Part shown: piece by piece, positions 35,742-47,974 of the stretch
Layout of the letters: every line of letters starts with the position of its first letter
Position numbering within the stretch: the first letter of the stretch is position 1
Source of the DNA: Ciona intestinalis
Taxonomy: Eukaryota > Chordata > Ascidiacea > Phlebobranchia > Cionidae
Reading direction: 5' to 3'
NCBI RefSeq assembly: GCF_000224145.3
Contig: NC_020174.2
Span: forward strand, 646,520-710,519
DNA length: 64,000 bases
Translations under genes and position numbers: made by a program
The notes under the pieces: model-generated
Seen by the model: only the letters and a program-made list of their open reading frames with translations
Database searches by the model: none
What the model was told of the DNA's origin: nothing

Positions 35742-37649
35742 TCACTCCATCTTGCTCATCTCGTACTTCGTCGTTATCTCATCCTCATCATCCGACTCCA
35801 ACATCGGAAGCGCAACATCCGCGATTGTTTGAGGAATATTCTCCTCGATCCATTTCAAGTCCTCCTCTGTTTTATCACCTCCTGATCTCTCAAACTTCTT
35901 CCCTCCCCGCATCTTCACCGTCTCTCTTGCTCCTCCCGACAACATCGGCTCCTCGTCCTCATCCGAGTCATTCCCATCCACCATTGGAGAATAAGCGTAC
36001 CGCTGATTATTTGCCGTCGGTCTCCATAGAATCATAATAACAAACAGGATAACAGAGAACAGAAGATGCCAGAATGCTGTTTCCATCCATAACTGAGGCC
36101 AGTCCACCATACAACGAACACTGTGAACTCTCCACGACCAAATAATCATAATTATTGATGCAAGAACACAGAATATAATTGCGTTGGAAAAATGTCGGTA
36201 AAGGGAAAGTTTTGTCGTGTTTCTTCTCAAGCGAAGCGTCTTCATCGTCTGCAATAAACTCATGAAGACCCACCAGCATATCACAGCATCTAATATAGCA
36301 AGTGGAATGAATGCAAGAATCACTGCTCGATTATTGGGATCATGCAGAGATGAATCATTACGAATCATGGCTTCAACAACTGCAAGTACAAAGTACAATC
36401 CTCCAACAACTATAATACGATGCAGCATTGGACCAAGTCTGGGCTTAACAATTCCAAATCCCAAGCTGACAATAATAACTAGCATTCTAGCAAGGGTTCG
36501 CTTTAGAGCAGAAACAATTTCCGCAAACTTTGCTGCCCCTATAACAGATATCCCAGTCTGATCCACGCTGAGAAATTCCGAGTAGAACACGGCCTTTTCA
36601 ATCATGCCTAGCAAGATGACACCACCAATCCAGAACTGAACTCTAAGTAGATCTCTATAGTTGCAAGCACACATTACCAGCCATAGCAGAGCATATATGA
36701 TGTATGCAATACACATACACATATAGAAAGTAAGCAGGGGGTATTCATGTGCAGACAAATATCCAACAGGGCTCTTTAGTTCAATGGTAACTTCATAAGC
36801 ATCATCACTATGTATATTTGTTGTAAAAAGATAGAAAAGATAATATGAGCGCTCAGGTACAACTGCTACAACATGTTTGGCGTCTTTAGGAGCAGGACAC
36901 TTAGACTTATCTGTTGCATCAACACTTTTGTCACTGCCCGCATCAGTCTCTTCAGCGTTCTGTTCTCCAGGATTTGCTTCACCATTCTGGCTTTCTTTAG
37001 CTGGTGTTTCACTATTACTTGTGGCAGTATTTTCAACATCTGGTGCAGCAGTAACGGCATTTTCTGAGGCCACATCATCTTCTGTGTCTGAACTTTCACT
37101 TGGTTCATTTACTGCAGGTGGATCACCAACTTCCCGCTTCTGAGTGTTTTTCTTCTCGTCTGGTTTTGCTTCAGTTGTTGGTGGTTTAGTAGTTGGTTCG
37201 ACTGTTATGTTCTTCCAGTCATTATGGCAATGCAATATGTTGTTTTTATCACAATATATTTTATCATCTGTTGTGTGTTGATTCCCGTTTATGACATAGT
37301 TAAGTACATATTCTCCTCTTACATTTTCAGATTGGTATTGTGGTGTGTATGTAATATGATTTATAAACGTACTTTGCCATTCTGAAGAAGGAGCCGAAAA
37401 CGCCCCAAAACAAGAAGAACTTCTCACCTGCCAAAACACCTCAATGGCTTCTGTGCTGGCACATTTCTTATCTTTGCCAACGATGGCAACTTTTACAATC
37501 GAATCTCTGTAGAGAGTTTTTACGATGTATAAAGAGTTGTCAGTCTTGGTCAGAGTTCTCTTGTATATACCTTGCTCAGGTGCTGCAAGTTGGCAAACCT
37601 TGAAGCAGAGGCAGCAGACCAATGTCTTAAAAACTGCACTGGCCTTCAT
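35742..37649 (-). CDS. TMEM87: TMEM87-family seven-pass membrane protein, intronless
   Basis: Single uninterrupted 635-codon frame, ATG at 37649 and stop at 35742. TMEM87 proteins are Golgi/endosomal seven-pass proteins with a GOLD-like luminal domain, implicated in retrograde trafficking. Seen here: a signal peptide at residues 1-22 (hydrophobic, Cys-rich), a luminal domain with cysteines at 63, 80, 133 and 141 (FWQVRSSSCFG, YCDKNN..HCHNDW), then an acidic Thr/Ser/Glu-rich stretch at about 151-250 that vertebrate members lack or have shorter. Seven hydrophobic helices run from about 303 to 550, with family signatures such as HEYPLLTFY, RDLLRVQFWIGGVI.LGM.EKA and KRTLARMLVIIVSLGFGIVKP. The cytoplasmic tail is acidic (DSDEDEEP, ESDDEDE). 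Every other assignable gene here has several introns, so the lack of introns is unusual and could mean a retrocopy. The frame is intact, so it is probably functional. Confidence 0.94.
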   Translation of the reverse strand: MKASAVFKTLVCCLCFKVCQLAAPEQGIYKRTLTKTDNSLYIVKTLYRDSIVKVAIVGKDKKCASTEAIEVFWQVRSSSCFGAFSAPSSEWQSTFINHITYTPQYQSENVRGEYVLNYVINGNQHTTDDKIYCDKNNILHCHNDWKNITVEPTTKPPTTEAKPDEKKNTQKREVGDPPAVNEPSESSDTEDDVASENAVTAAPDVENTATSNSETPAKESQNGEANPGEQNAEETDAGSDKSVDATDKSKCPAPKDAKHVVAVVPERSYYLFYLFTTNIHSDDAYEVTIELKSPVGYLSAHEYPLLTFYMCMCIAYIIYALLWLVMCACNYRDLLRVQFWIGGVILLGMIEKAVFYSEFLSVDQTGISVIGAAKFAEIVSALKRTLARMLVIIVSLGFGIVKPRLGPMLHRIIVVGGLYFVLAVVEAMIRNDSSLHDPNNRAVILAFIPLAILDAVICWWVFMSLLQTMKTLRLRRNTTKLSLYRHFSNAIIFCVLASIIMIIWSWRVHSVRCMVDWPQLWMETAFWHLLFSVILFVIMILWRPTANNQRYAYSPMVDGNDSDEDEEPMLSGGARETVKMRGGKKFERSGGDKTEEDLKWIEENIPQTIADVALPMLESDDEDEITTKYEMSKME

Positions 37650-38799
37650 GGTTTTGACAAATCAAACCAGAAAACCCTTTTTCTTTACAAGTTAATTTTT
37701 TTTACTTAGAGATGCATTTGTATCTACAGTTGCATACTGTGAAGATCTGCATAAGATAAGACATAAAAATGTTGTCTGCTTAATTATTTTCAGATAAATA
37801 ATACAATATTAAAAAGCTTTTCCATTTTAACTAATGTATTCTTTTTTGGTGCTAGTGAAGAATCTTCCCCCCACCCTATTTGCCTAGGTTAGGGGGTTAG
37901 GTGTTGATGGTTAGGGGGTTAGTGCCTTAGTGGTTATAGGGGTTCGTAGTTATTGGTTATAGGGGTTAGTGGTTAGCAAATAAGGTGGGGGAAAGCCTCT
38001 TCACTAGCACCCCTTTTTTGCAAATAATAAAAAAAGCATTTCACCCAACTAACGTGCTCGTCGGGTTACGATAAACGATAACAGGGGTGTTAATCGAAAT
38101 GGCTTTATTTACAATGCTAAACCGCTTACCATAGTATCCAAGTTAAGCATATACTAGAAATAGATTGAATCTTAAGTTTTAATAAGCATATATGCCTAAG
38201 CTGATTATCTTTTTGTTTCAATTAAAATGTTCATATACGAAATAAATCCAGCTTACATTTTCACACATGACTCTGACATGGCAGTTACTGCATCATAACA
38301 TCTTAAAAACGCATGACCGCTAGGTTTACAGTTTAAACATTTTAAAGCAAAAACGGTACATAACATAAAATAGAACATTTTATTGATATTTAAACTAATA
38401 TTGGCCATATTTAAAGTTTTTTATTCTTTAAATTCTATCGTTTTGATATATTTATACATTTTACTTGAATGGGTAAAACAAGCACAAATTTGCGAGTATC
38501 TTTTCTAACACGCAGCACATACGTGTCGAAACAATAAAAAACTACGACTTCAGTCCAGACTTGCGAATATACAAAACCGAAGTGGTTTCTACTTTTTAAG
38601 CATTGCGGCTAATTATAATGTTTTTGTTGGTACCATATTTTGTGCATGAAAGACGCCAGTAATTATTTTAATAATTTATATTACTAAAACACGATAATTT
38701 ATGGTTTATTGTCGTATGTCCGTTACTCTGCTGTAGGCCTACTGTGCTCGGATCAAACGTGCAGAGCACATCGCCAAGTTACCGTACTTCCCACAAATA

Positions 38800-39090
38800 T
38801 ATATTCGTATTATGGTTTTATTAAGCCGACTGTCGTTGCCCCGACACGCGAGATTGGAACACTTACGAGTTGCCATGTATGTTACTTTGTGTTATTTTTT
38901 TGGATTTTTCATGTATATGGCTGATAATTTGGACAACCCATTAGTGACCACTGGGCTGGAGCAATTGCCGTGAAGTGCCTTGCCAAAGAACACATACGCC
39001 CACAATGGTAGCAACGTCGAGCCTTGAATCCATTGCCTCTGGGTTACAGGCAGGCGCGCTAACCACTATACCATGCCACCCACTTGCAAT
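38800..39090 (-). mobile_element. tRNA-derived SINE, near full length, reverse
   Basis: On the minus strand it begins GGGTGGCATGGTATAGTGGT, TAGCGCGCCTGCCTGTAACC, with the B-box-like ATTCAAGGCTC, then GGCAAGGCACTTCACGGCAA, CCCAGTGGTCACTAATGGGT and the CACAAAGTAACATACATGG tail. TATAGTGGTTAGCGCG points to a tRNA-related pol III promoter (A box). Confidence 0.75.
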
Positions 39091-39384
39091 CATCCATTTA
39101 TTTTTTCAGAAAGCACATGAAGTGAGGAAAGCCACAAGTGAAATAATAAAACCATGGTCACCTGGAATCCAAACCACCAGAATATTGAAGTCTGGCTAAT
39201 GCATCCCACTGCGGGTAGAGGTATTGTATTTTACTAAATATAGTGTGTTTGTTTTCTTTGATAAGTAAATAGGTTCTGTATAGTTATAGGAATATTTAAA
39301 GGCTTGTATGTCAGCTGTTTAAACCAGTCAGCACCATAATTTTCTATTCACTCATTTATAAAATTGGCTCGGTTCGGACGCAAA

Positions 39385-39537
39385 AATCCGGTCCGGAATC
39401 GACGATCGTGCGGAATCCGGATACTGCTATGTGTACATTACGTTTTTTTCGCGCGTATCCGAATTCCGCATGCGGCACCGAAATCCGGACAAAACAGACA
39501 AATCGGACGAATTCCGGATACTGTGTACAGCCACCTT
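39385..39537. mobile_element. Small palindromic MITE, degenerate third copy
   Basis: The right end GGATACTGTGTACAGCCACC is intact. The left side has CCGGATACTGCTATGTGTAC, a rearranged form of the other end. The core shares CCGAATTCCGCATGCGGCA with the 2271 copy. Confidence 0.55.
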
Positions 39538-39909
39538 AATTCGTAATTATGTAAGTAATTTAGAAGGCACCTTTGTTTGCTTGTTTTTATGCGAAATCCG
39601 GTTGGGATTTGTTTGAGTGGCCGCCGTGGTAAAAAAAGGTCGTAAACTTCGCTACAAAACGCAGTAATTGGACGCCAAACTTAATTAAACCTTGTCCTAG
39701 CTTTCCTAAGCCACATTTCCGCCTCTACATTTGAATAATTCCGTTGCAGCCAGTTGCCAATGTGGGGCAAAATCTCGTTTGGATTTAGGAGTATAGCCTA
39801 CCAATTGGTTTTCTGTATAAGGCCGATTCGTGTTAAAAAATGATTGAAACAAACTAACCCAAATCTCGGGACACAAAAAAAACGTTCAGACAATTTAAAA
39901 TGAAAAGAA

Positions 39910-39915
39910 TTTATT
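39910..39915 (-). terminator. Poly(A) signal AATAAA for the RGS gene
   Basis: TTTATT on the plus strand, about 37 bases downstream of the RGS stop codon at 39952. Close spacing like this is common in compact genomes. Confidence 0.55.
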
Positions 39916-39951
39916 ACTTGGAACTTAAAAACTTCTCCGAATACATTCACA

Positions 39952-42900
39952 TTATATGTTACAAAGTTTTCGGTATCTTGGAAAGGAATCTTTTTGCATT
40001 AGTTCAAATATTCGCAATTGAGCGGCTTCAAAAGTTTGATTTGTTGGGCTATGAAGTCTGGTCGCGATCGCCTTTTTTGTTTGTGCGTCGAGGTTTACCT
40101 GTAAGAGAGAAAGCTATTGTTTACTAAATGCATGTGCAGCATACATTATCGCGATCCACCTGCACTACATGGTTGAGAAATGGACTGTATTATACACCTC
40201 TAGTGTTTAGTGTAGAGTTATAACACGGGTGTCTTCTTAACTATATACAAGACACATCACATGGTGTATTCATACACCTCATGCTCACTGTCGAGTTATA
40301 ACATGGGTGTCTTCTTATACACCAGACACACATGGTGTATACATACACCTCATGTTCACTGTCCAGTTGTAACATGGGTGTCTTCTTATACACCAGACAC
40401 ACATGGTGTATACATACACCTCATGTTCACTGTCGAGTTGTAACATATAAATGCCATCTTTTACACCTCATACTTTGTACATTCAGTCTGTCATAAAGTT
40501 ACCTCACTCTTAGATCCCGAAACGATATACTCCATGTGTATGCATTTAGCCAACTTCTTGAGCTTGCTTGGTTTCTGGAATTTATATTCTTCGCATTGAA
40601 GCCAGAAGTCTAAGTTTTCTACGCTGAACTCACCAAGAAGGAACTCGCGGAAGGAGTTTGTGCTTCCTGAAAAATGAAACGGTTTTGAAATTTTATTGAG
40701 TGATCCTAAATAGAACTGTGGGGTAAGATGAGACACTTCTGTTACCACTCTAATCGCATATTTCTGTTCATGATTTTTTAACAATTATCAACGCCCTTTT
40801 AAAATCGTGGTATACGATTGTATAGTTCTTCAAATGTTATTTGTTTACCACACCCTGTGTGATCATACCAACATGAAATGGAATACGTTCTTACCTTTAT
40901 TTGATAAAACGTCCGTAAGAGTAATCGCTGTTATGGTTGTTTCAGTTGTTAAAGCTTTTCTGTAAGAAATGTTTGACGTTATTATACAGAGCTATACGTG
41001 TACACATATATAAGTAAAAAAAAACAATACAAACCAATCACGCCCAATAGTTAACACTTATGGTAACTCGTAAGCTGGCACGAGGTGCATGAAACAGTAC
41101 ACCTGTGTTAATGGTGTTATAACGACTGTCGTTTTTCGGCCACGCGAGGATAAAATAAATTACATTCATTCATTCAAGTTACATACGCGGTAGTTCGTAA
41201 GCGAGGACAAGGTAAAGTTCTGAGTACTGAGTTTACCAACGCGGGTAAGTTCATAAATAAAGGTTGAATTACTTTTTTGATTTTCTGATGCTTAAACTTC
41301 TTCGAAATCGACATCTATTTGTTTTTTTTCTTGGGGTCGAGTTTCGACAGGAATGTCCCGTTTTCCCCGAATGCTTCTTCTCTGTTTCGGGCATTTTTCG
41401 CTGTTGAAACCATGTCATAAGGTTGGATCTGGAAATTAAAGTAACAACGTTTTATTTAAATTTGATAAAGTTATAGCATTAAACCCAAGTTCCACAGCGT
41501 AAGACCTGAAACAATTAAATATATCTATAATGAAAATATCGTAGTCGGATAACTTGTAATAAAATGGCTTTCTGTTATAGTTCCCGGTTTCTTTAAGAGA
41601 GCCACCTGTTCTCCTAATAAAATAAAATGGCTTTGCTCATTGCTAGTCTACGATTGTTATTTCATTGAACACTTTGCAGCAATCAGACCTCCGACAAAAT
41701 CAAGCATGTGTCGGCCTGCTAGTATAAGCTTAGCTTGCTTTACTTACATTGTTTTTGATTTTGTGCTCCTTCCATTTTCGTTCCAGTCTCTCTGTGAGGT
41801 TCCTTTTACCCCGAGTTCCCCCGACGGCATCTTTACCGCCATCTCGTGACGGAATTGCATCAAGCTGTCAAGGGACAATCGTCTGCTTAAGGGGCGGCGT
41901 GAGGTTTCCTCAACCTTTTGTTTGGGAACACTGGACTCTGCATCACTGTTGAAATCAATTTTCAATGGCAACACTGAAAAGTCTTGATCGCTGTTGCTGT
42001 GGTAACCACGGTCCGACGATGGTGACGTACTTCTTATGTCATCTGTGATGTCATCGAATGGTGTGAATGGCGTTTGTTTTTGCAACAAAGGCGTTGATTG
42101 TACGTCATAACTGTTCTCGTGTTTTGCGTAACTTTTTCGTGATGTCATTATTTCATCCGGAGTGTAGTTCTTCGGGCGCAAATGTCTTCGTCCTGTCGGT
42201 GTTTTTGGCACGGAAAGGTATTTTCTATCACCAACAACTTCGCATGCCCGACGCTCCACAGCTAACTTCACAATTCGCTTCACAACGACTGGTGAACATA
42301 CGATTTTTATAGGGGACAGCGGAGATATCTGGTTGCTCATTATCTCTGCTCGCCTTGCTACTGAAACTGCAACGTTTCCGATTTCAGGTTTTAATATTTG
42401 TTTCTTAGACGAAGATTCCCTTTCGCTAACCTGAAAATACAAAATAGTTAAAACAAAATATAAAGGATGATTTTCACATAAATATAAATTATTTATCGTT
42501 CAAGATAATGATCATAATAATTAAAATATAAAAAGATGCGTTGACGGGTAAACGATAGTCGCTGAGACAAGCTATGAATAACATTATTAAAAATTCACCG
42601 CGCAGTTATATATATATATAAACTCATATTTAAGTAATGCGCCCTGGCCTAAAATACCTTGGGCGTACTTTAATAAGATAACACCCATTTAAAATATAAG
42701 GTTGAACACGCTTATTAGGGTCGGGTAATGGGCCACTCTAGGGTCGGGTAATGGGCCACTCTAGGGTCGGGTAATGGGCCACTCTAGGGTCGGGTAATGG
42801 GCCACTCTAGGGTCAGGTAATGGGCCACTCTAGGGTCGGGTAATGGGCCACTCTAGGGTCGGGTAATGGGCCACTCTAGGGTCGGGTAATGGGCCACTCT

Positions 42901-45900
42901 AGGGTCGGGTAATGGGCCACTCTAGGGTCGGGTAATGGGCCACTCTAGGGTCGGGTAATGGGCCACTCTAGGGTCGGGTAATGGGCCACTCTAGGGTCGG
43001 GTAATGGGCCACTCTAGGGTCGGGTAATGGGCCACTCTAGGGTCGGGTAATGGGCCAACTCTGGCCTACATCTCAGATCCCTTCGAGCCTCTCATATTAA
43101 GACCTCACCACTTTAGAATAAATTCCTCTCTTTTACCCATTTATCTCCGGTCTGCAACGGCAGTCTGTATTGCTTGCTGTCGAAACCAACTGAGCTAAAA
43201 TACTCGCGGACCAGGCTTTTCTACTTGCTCGTGATGGTGTTACATAAAATGCGAAAAGTGCGGCCTTTTTTCTTCATGCCATTAAACTGATTGAACCAAC
43301 GTCCGTAATATTTGAATGCTACCAGCCGTTCCAAATAGATCGATTTTTTAAAATTTAGTGTACGTGACTTGTATAGAGTAGAATCTATGTAATTTTGTTT
43401 TCGATATTCTGCTGTTATATTTAAAGTGACTCCTTTTTCATTCATTTACATCTTACATAAGGCTGGTATTTGCGTAAGCTTGAGTTTTTCACACTTCTGA
43501 CACACAGTCTCTTTTACAGAAGTATTTGCCAAACAGACAGAACCGCCAGACAATTAATAAATTACAATCTGATGTCCTTAATCCATTGTTTTCCTTGTGC
43601 GCGCAGTCTGTTGTGTAACTTAGAATTTCACATATGTCTCTTATGGGGCCAATAAACCTGAAATTCGCTCAATCTTATACGTTACTATAGCCGCTCCTAC
43701 GTAAACCTATCTCCCTCTATCGGCTGACGGGTTAAGGTAAAGAATATGCATCAAAAATACCAAACGCGTATAGATAGCATAAAACACAATATATTGTGAT
43801 TATAATAAACAAATATCACTTGTTTATTCCCTTGTGGCAGGCAAAGGCAGTTCTTTATAACGTGAGCTTTCTGTTTTTGCACTTTTTGGCGGTTTACCAG
43901 TTACCGCGTATACGCAGTATAGGATGGGAAAAACGGGACATCTTTAGCACATAATATCCAAGTATCCTAATCGTATTTTAAACATTTAACGACGGTATAT
44001 TGGAGTCGTGAGAATACGGTTTTATAATTCTTAATTTACTAGCAAATAGGACGATAAAAAATGATAAGCGGTGTCTCATCTCCCCCACCCTAGTATAAAT
44101 AACTTTGTGTCTGGTTGTGATATTCACAACCTGTGTTACACAATGACATAATTAACCGTCACAAATAAATAATGACGACCCAAAAGACTGCGACCAATCA
44201 TGTTATTTATCAAAAGATTATTATTCTTTGATAGGTTTTATGATGTCTTTACAACCATAAATGAGAGGTGGATTACAACCATAAATGAGAGGTGGATTAC
44301 AACCATAAATGAGAGGTGGATTACAACCATAAATGAGAAGTGGATTACAACCATAAATGAGAGGTGGATAAGGACCAGATCTACAAAAACTATAAGTTAA
44401 AAGCAGTATGTATTTAAAAGTCTCGCAACTTTCGCTACGTCCTTTCAATAAACTAAAAACATTTAACAATTTGTTAAACAAAAAAGCGGCAAAGACACCT
44501 CCTTTCCGTGTGAATGTGTACGAAGAGATAAATTAAGTTTATATTATTTTATGTTTCCGATATTCGCACACAACAGGCGTCTGAAATCTAATCCTACTCC
44601 GGGTAATAATATAAAGGTACACCCCACCTCATAATAAGACGCGTCTTCATATTCTTGATGGAAGGCATGAGGGAAAGTAGTTGTTTGGGGTGGTAACTGG
44701 CTTGCGGGTGTTGATACGCGGTTTGGAAAAGGCGTTTTTGCGCCTGTTTATAAAAGGGTAACACTGTAATACCACCATTGGTAACTACGTAATGTATATA
44801 AATTCCTCCTATATATCCGTAACTATATGATGTATATATATAGTAGGGTGGGGGAAGATGAAACTCCTTTAGCACATAATATCCAAAAATGCTGATCGCG
44901 TTTTAAGCAATTAACAACGGTATATGCGAGTCATGAAGATACGATTTTATAATATTTGAAATGTTCTTTGTTTACTAGCAAATGGAACGAGAAAATATAA
45001 TGAAAAGGTGTCCTATCTTCCCCCATCCTACTGTACCACCATACGTAACTATAGATTGCATATATACCAGCATCCGAAACTATATAATGTATATATACCA
45101 TCACCTGTAAATCCTTTTAATGAGAAATATTTAATGAGAACTTGCCTAAAAAGAGACTTTAATACACGCTACATAAACACGCTCGTAAAACTAGACATTT
45201 GAACAGCTTTTAGTTACAAATTACAATGATAGACAGCTCACAATCACTGTGGGGTAAGATGGGATACCGTTGGCACCTAAATCCGTATTTCTTTGTCGTG
45301 TTTTGAATAATTAAAATTGTATGAAAACTTGTTCCGCCTTACCCCACTTTTCTATATTACTTTTCTCAACAGTTCACAAACCTTTAAATATAGCAATTTC
45401 CTGTATGTTTACTTTAATGGGGAGGCAGCCGTTTATTTTTTGTGATTTATTTACATTGATTACCTCCAAAATAACACTATGCGGCTTATTTTGCCCGCTG
45501 GTAAAATAATGAGCGATATCACTCATGCCTTATGTTGGATGTCAAATGAGTATGAGTCGTTTCTCCTGGCGTGGCAGGTGGTTTTAACACGGTTGTTCTG
45601 TTTCATGTCCCTACGAGTTACCACGTATGTAACTTTGTGGGTTATTTTGTTTGTATGGATAACAGCTTTGTATGGTATCATAATGTGCTTTATGACGTGT
45701 CTCCAGTTATTCCCGAAATTAGCTGCTGGAGTTAAATGAATGATTAAATGAATAATCGTATCACATTTATCCTCCCGTGGCAGGACAACGTCAGTCGCAA
45801 ACACGGGTTTCTGTTTCCCACAGCTCGAAGCCGCCTACGAGTTACCATCTGGGTGCTTTTAGTTAAGCGTTTGGAGTCCGAATCCCACGTCACTATGTTA

Positions 45901-46543
45901 TAGAAAACAATGTAACTTATAGTGCTAACCTGGTGATCTTCGGTGGGTTTTGGAACTTATTCTTTCAGGTCGCAACCTGTACCAGTCGTGTAGAACCTGA
46001 AAGAATGGTGATTTCAAATTTGTCTCTTCATTAAAAGTATGAAATGTGACATCCTTAGTATAGTATAACAATTGTTGTTAATGATGAAGGGGTGTAACTT
46101 ATTTGTTTAATTTTGCGATGGTTCTTAATGTATGGTTATCAATAACCCAGTATAGTGACCACTGGTTTGGAGCAGCTGATGTAGTGAAGTGTCTTGCCCG
46201 AGGAAACACTCGCACCCAAATGGTAGCAGCCATGAGCCTCGAACCCATACCTATATGACCTAAGTAAGCATATAATTACCTGTTTTCCTCTAATATTTCT
46301 GATTTCAAAACTTATTCGACCTATTGGTTCGAGTTTGCCAGTGCGTCGGTGATTTCCCCAAACCGATACCACAATGCGTCGCCTGCTTGAGATTCGGTTA
46401 ACGTCACTGGAAATGTAAATTGTTATTCGCTGTCGTTTTTTTTGCAATAACAGCACCGAGTCTCTAAAAATAGCAGCGTCGACCCCGTTACTTTCTGGTG
46501 AAAGGCAAATGGTAAAAATAACATTGTTACGTTTCGTAGCCAC
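39952..46543 (-). CDS. Regulator of G-protein signalling, RGS3-like (C2-like N-terminus plus RGS domain)
   Basis: GTPase-activating protein for heterotrimeric G-alpha subunits. Exons in transcript order: 46543-46280, 42430-41748, 41428-41273, 40959-40895, 40666-40503, 40098-39952 (TAA). Summed length is 1479 bases, exactly 493 codons, with matching phase throughout. Residues 1-88 resemble the C2 domain of RGS3 (RIVVSVWGNHRRTGKLEPIG, compare VTVWNR...SGLIG). The 683-base second exon encodes a basic Ser/Thr/Pro-rich linker. The RGS domain starts near residue 390: STNSFREFLLGEFSVENLDF, WLQCEEYK, then VNLDAQTKKAI, FEAAQLRIFELMQKDSFPRY, all hallmark RGS positions. The protein ends right after the RGS domain. 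No PDZ exon, present in some RGS3 forms, was found in the 3.8-kb first intron, which carries a 23-bp minisatellite and MITEs. An exon missed in that intron cannot be excluded. Confidence 0.9.
40195..40450 (+). repeat. 71-bp minisatellite, three to four copies (RGS last intron)
   Basis: Same unit as at 7828: ACATGGGTGTCTTCTTATAC, ACCAGACACACATGGTGTAT. It sits between the two exons that together make the RGS domain. Confidence 0.88.
42717..43060. repeat. 23-bp minisatellite, about 15 copies (RGS intron 1)
   Basis: Near-perfect array of TAGGGTCGGGTAATGGGCCA plus CTC. The last unit grades into the ATGGGCCAACTCTGGCCTAC sequence of a dispersed repeat, which is its probable source. Confidence 0.95.
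43917..44096. mobile_element. GGTGGGG-end MITE (RGS intron 1)
   Basis: TATAGGATGGGAAAAACGGG to TCTCATCTCCCCCACCCTAG, with the AGCACATAATATCCAAGTAT core. Confidence 0.82.
44250..44370. repeat. 24-bp tandem repeat, five copies (RGS intron 1)
   Basis: Units of ACAACCATAAATGAGAGGTG plus GATT, with one A/G variant unit. Confidence 0.93.
44839..45035. mobile_element. GGTGGGG-end MITE (RGS intron 1)
   Basis: TATAGTAGGGTGGGGGAAGA to GTGTCCTATCTTCCCCCATC, about 197 bases. A shorter relative with GTGGGGTAAGATGGGATACC lies at about 45247-45347. Confidence 0.87.
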
Positions 46544-47974
46544 TTTTAGATCGCGTTGGCAGCGGCAGACTTAAAATAAAAACAGGTGCCTGCTGATTAA
46601 GGCTCCGTGGTCCATAATACCAGGGCTTTTACTTTCTGGTGGCATCTAAATCCCATATTTCGAGATTTTGTTTATATCAAATACCAACGCTCTTATATAG
46701 CGTTGTAATGGATATATACGATATATTCTTTGTTTAATACGAAATGGGACGAGATATATAATAAAAAGATCTTCTCCGTCATTTCTTTAATTCTATACTT
46801 TGTTACAGAACTTACAAAGTAATGCATTCGTGCAGAATCAAGTTGTGTGACGTCATCGGAATGAGTTCGCTTTTGTGTGAAACGGATGAACTGCCAATAT
46901 GGGCCTAGAATTCAAGGTATAAGATCACTAAGGTGTTTACTAAACGAACAATAAATAAACACGATAAAACAATCTTAAAACGCACATAAAGAATACTTCA
47001 AAAGTCAAACAGAAAACCTACAAACATAAACACATAAAAGCCACGAGTAAACATGGCTGATACACGGAAGACCTGATATTGACCACATCACCATATTATC
47101 TTACTACCTTCATATAAATACTAGAATACCTAACTGTTGATATGCCTCTGATTCCCATCACGACCAAAGTCGCTTTGTTGTAAGATGCGGTGATGACGAT
47201 GCGTATTTGACCTGTAAATTATAGGCGGGTGACGTATATGATATGATGTCATAGTGACGTATGTTAATATATCAGAGTAACGTATATTATGACATTATTA
47301 TTACGTATGTTGCGACGTCATCGTGACGTATGTTTAATGTCATCGTCGGGTATAATTTGACGTTATCATGACGTATTAACATAGACTGCAAGAGAAGAGC
47401 GATTATGTCAATATTCAAAATTATTCAACTTAAGATTCATGTTCATCTCTGTTATTTTGCACAAAAAGTCGGCTTGTAAAACACATAGTTTACCTCGCAT
47501 AACTTCGTTCGTCGACAACTTATTATTCCACCTGTTGAATTATGTTTTATAAATAGACTGGTCCTTTTTCTCAAAACAAGGAAAACCCGCGCAACACAAT
47601 AGAAAAGACAAACAACAATTAAGCTGTAGGTTTGATTCGATAACGAAGTGTGTTAATCTTCTAATTCTCGATCGTTTATTTCCAACACGTTAACGCTATA
47701 ATACAGAACACAATAGAGATGTAATCTTGCTAAAAGAAAACTTTTAAGACGCAGAACTCGTAACGGAAAGTGTCAACTTTTAATTTGTTTTTGGAATTAA
47801 GTCACACAGTGGGGATTTACGTTTACGCGGGCTGCATAGCGTGTTTGAGTGTTACGTCACAAACAAGTCGTTTATTAACTAACAGACAGTGCGTATTGTT
47901 TACTATTACTGTTTTGTGTCACGAGTTTTTCAAGCGCTTCAATTTTCGTGCATTATAGAAGCTTTAGTTTTCGA
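46544..47974. other. Divergent intergenic region RGS / beta-lactamase-like
   Basis: About 1.4 kb between two starts pointing outward; should hold both promoters. Contains the TGACGTA cluster (47228-47376) and AT-rich sequence. No gene seen. Confidence 0.6.
47228..47376. promoter_or_regulatory. Cluster of TGACGTA / GACGTCA (CRE/ATF-like) motifs between divergent genes
   Basis: Within about 150 bases there are five or six matches to TGACGTA or near variants (from 47230, near 47255, around 47312-47330, and near 47369), plus GACGTCA and ATGTCAT. The block lies in the 1.4-kb divergent interval between the RGS start (46543, -) and the beta-lactamase-like start (47975, +). CREB/ATF factors bind TGACGTCA. 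A degenerate tandem repeat could give the same picture, so a regulatory role is an inference. Confidence 0.35.

Larger units (their letters stand above)
37650..39951. other. Intergenic TMEM87-RGS, promoter of TMEM87 plus repeats
   Basis: Contains a GGTTAGGGGTTAG-type low-complexity patch at about 37865-37990, a reverse SINE (38800-39090) and a palindromic MITE (39385-39537). No convincing gene. Confidence 0.6.

Noticed and set aside
36217..37143. Several frames on both strands inside TMEM87
   Set aside because: Shadows of the 635-codon gene, which has clear family motifs.
42717..43060. Regular 23-bp repeats resembling a CRISPR array
   Set aside because: Units are directly adjacent with no unique spacers, in an intron of an animal gene; a minisatellite.
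45479..45804. Overlapping plus and minus frames of 86-93 codons
   Set aside because: Largely a reverse SINE tail (CATGTCCCTACGAGTTACCA, CGTATGTAACTTTGTGGGTT), not a gene.
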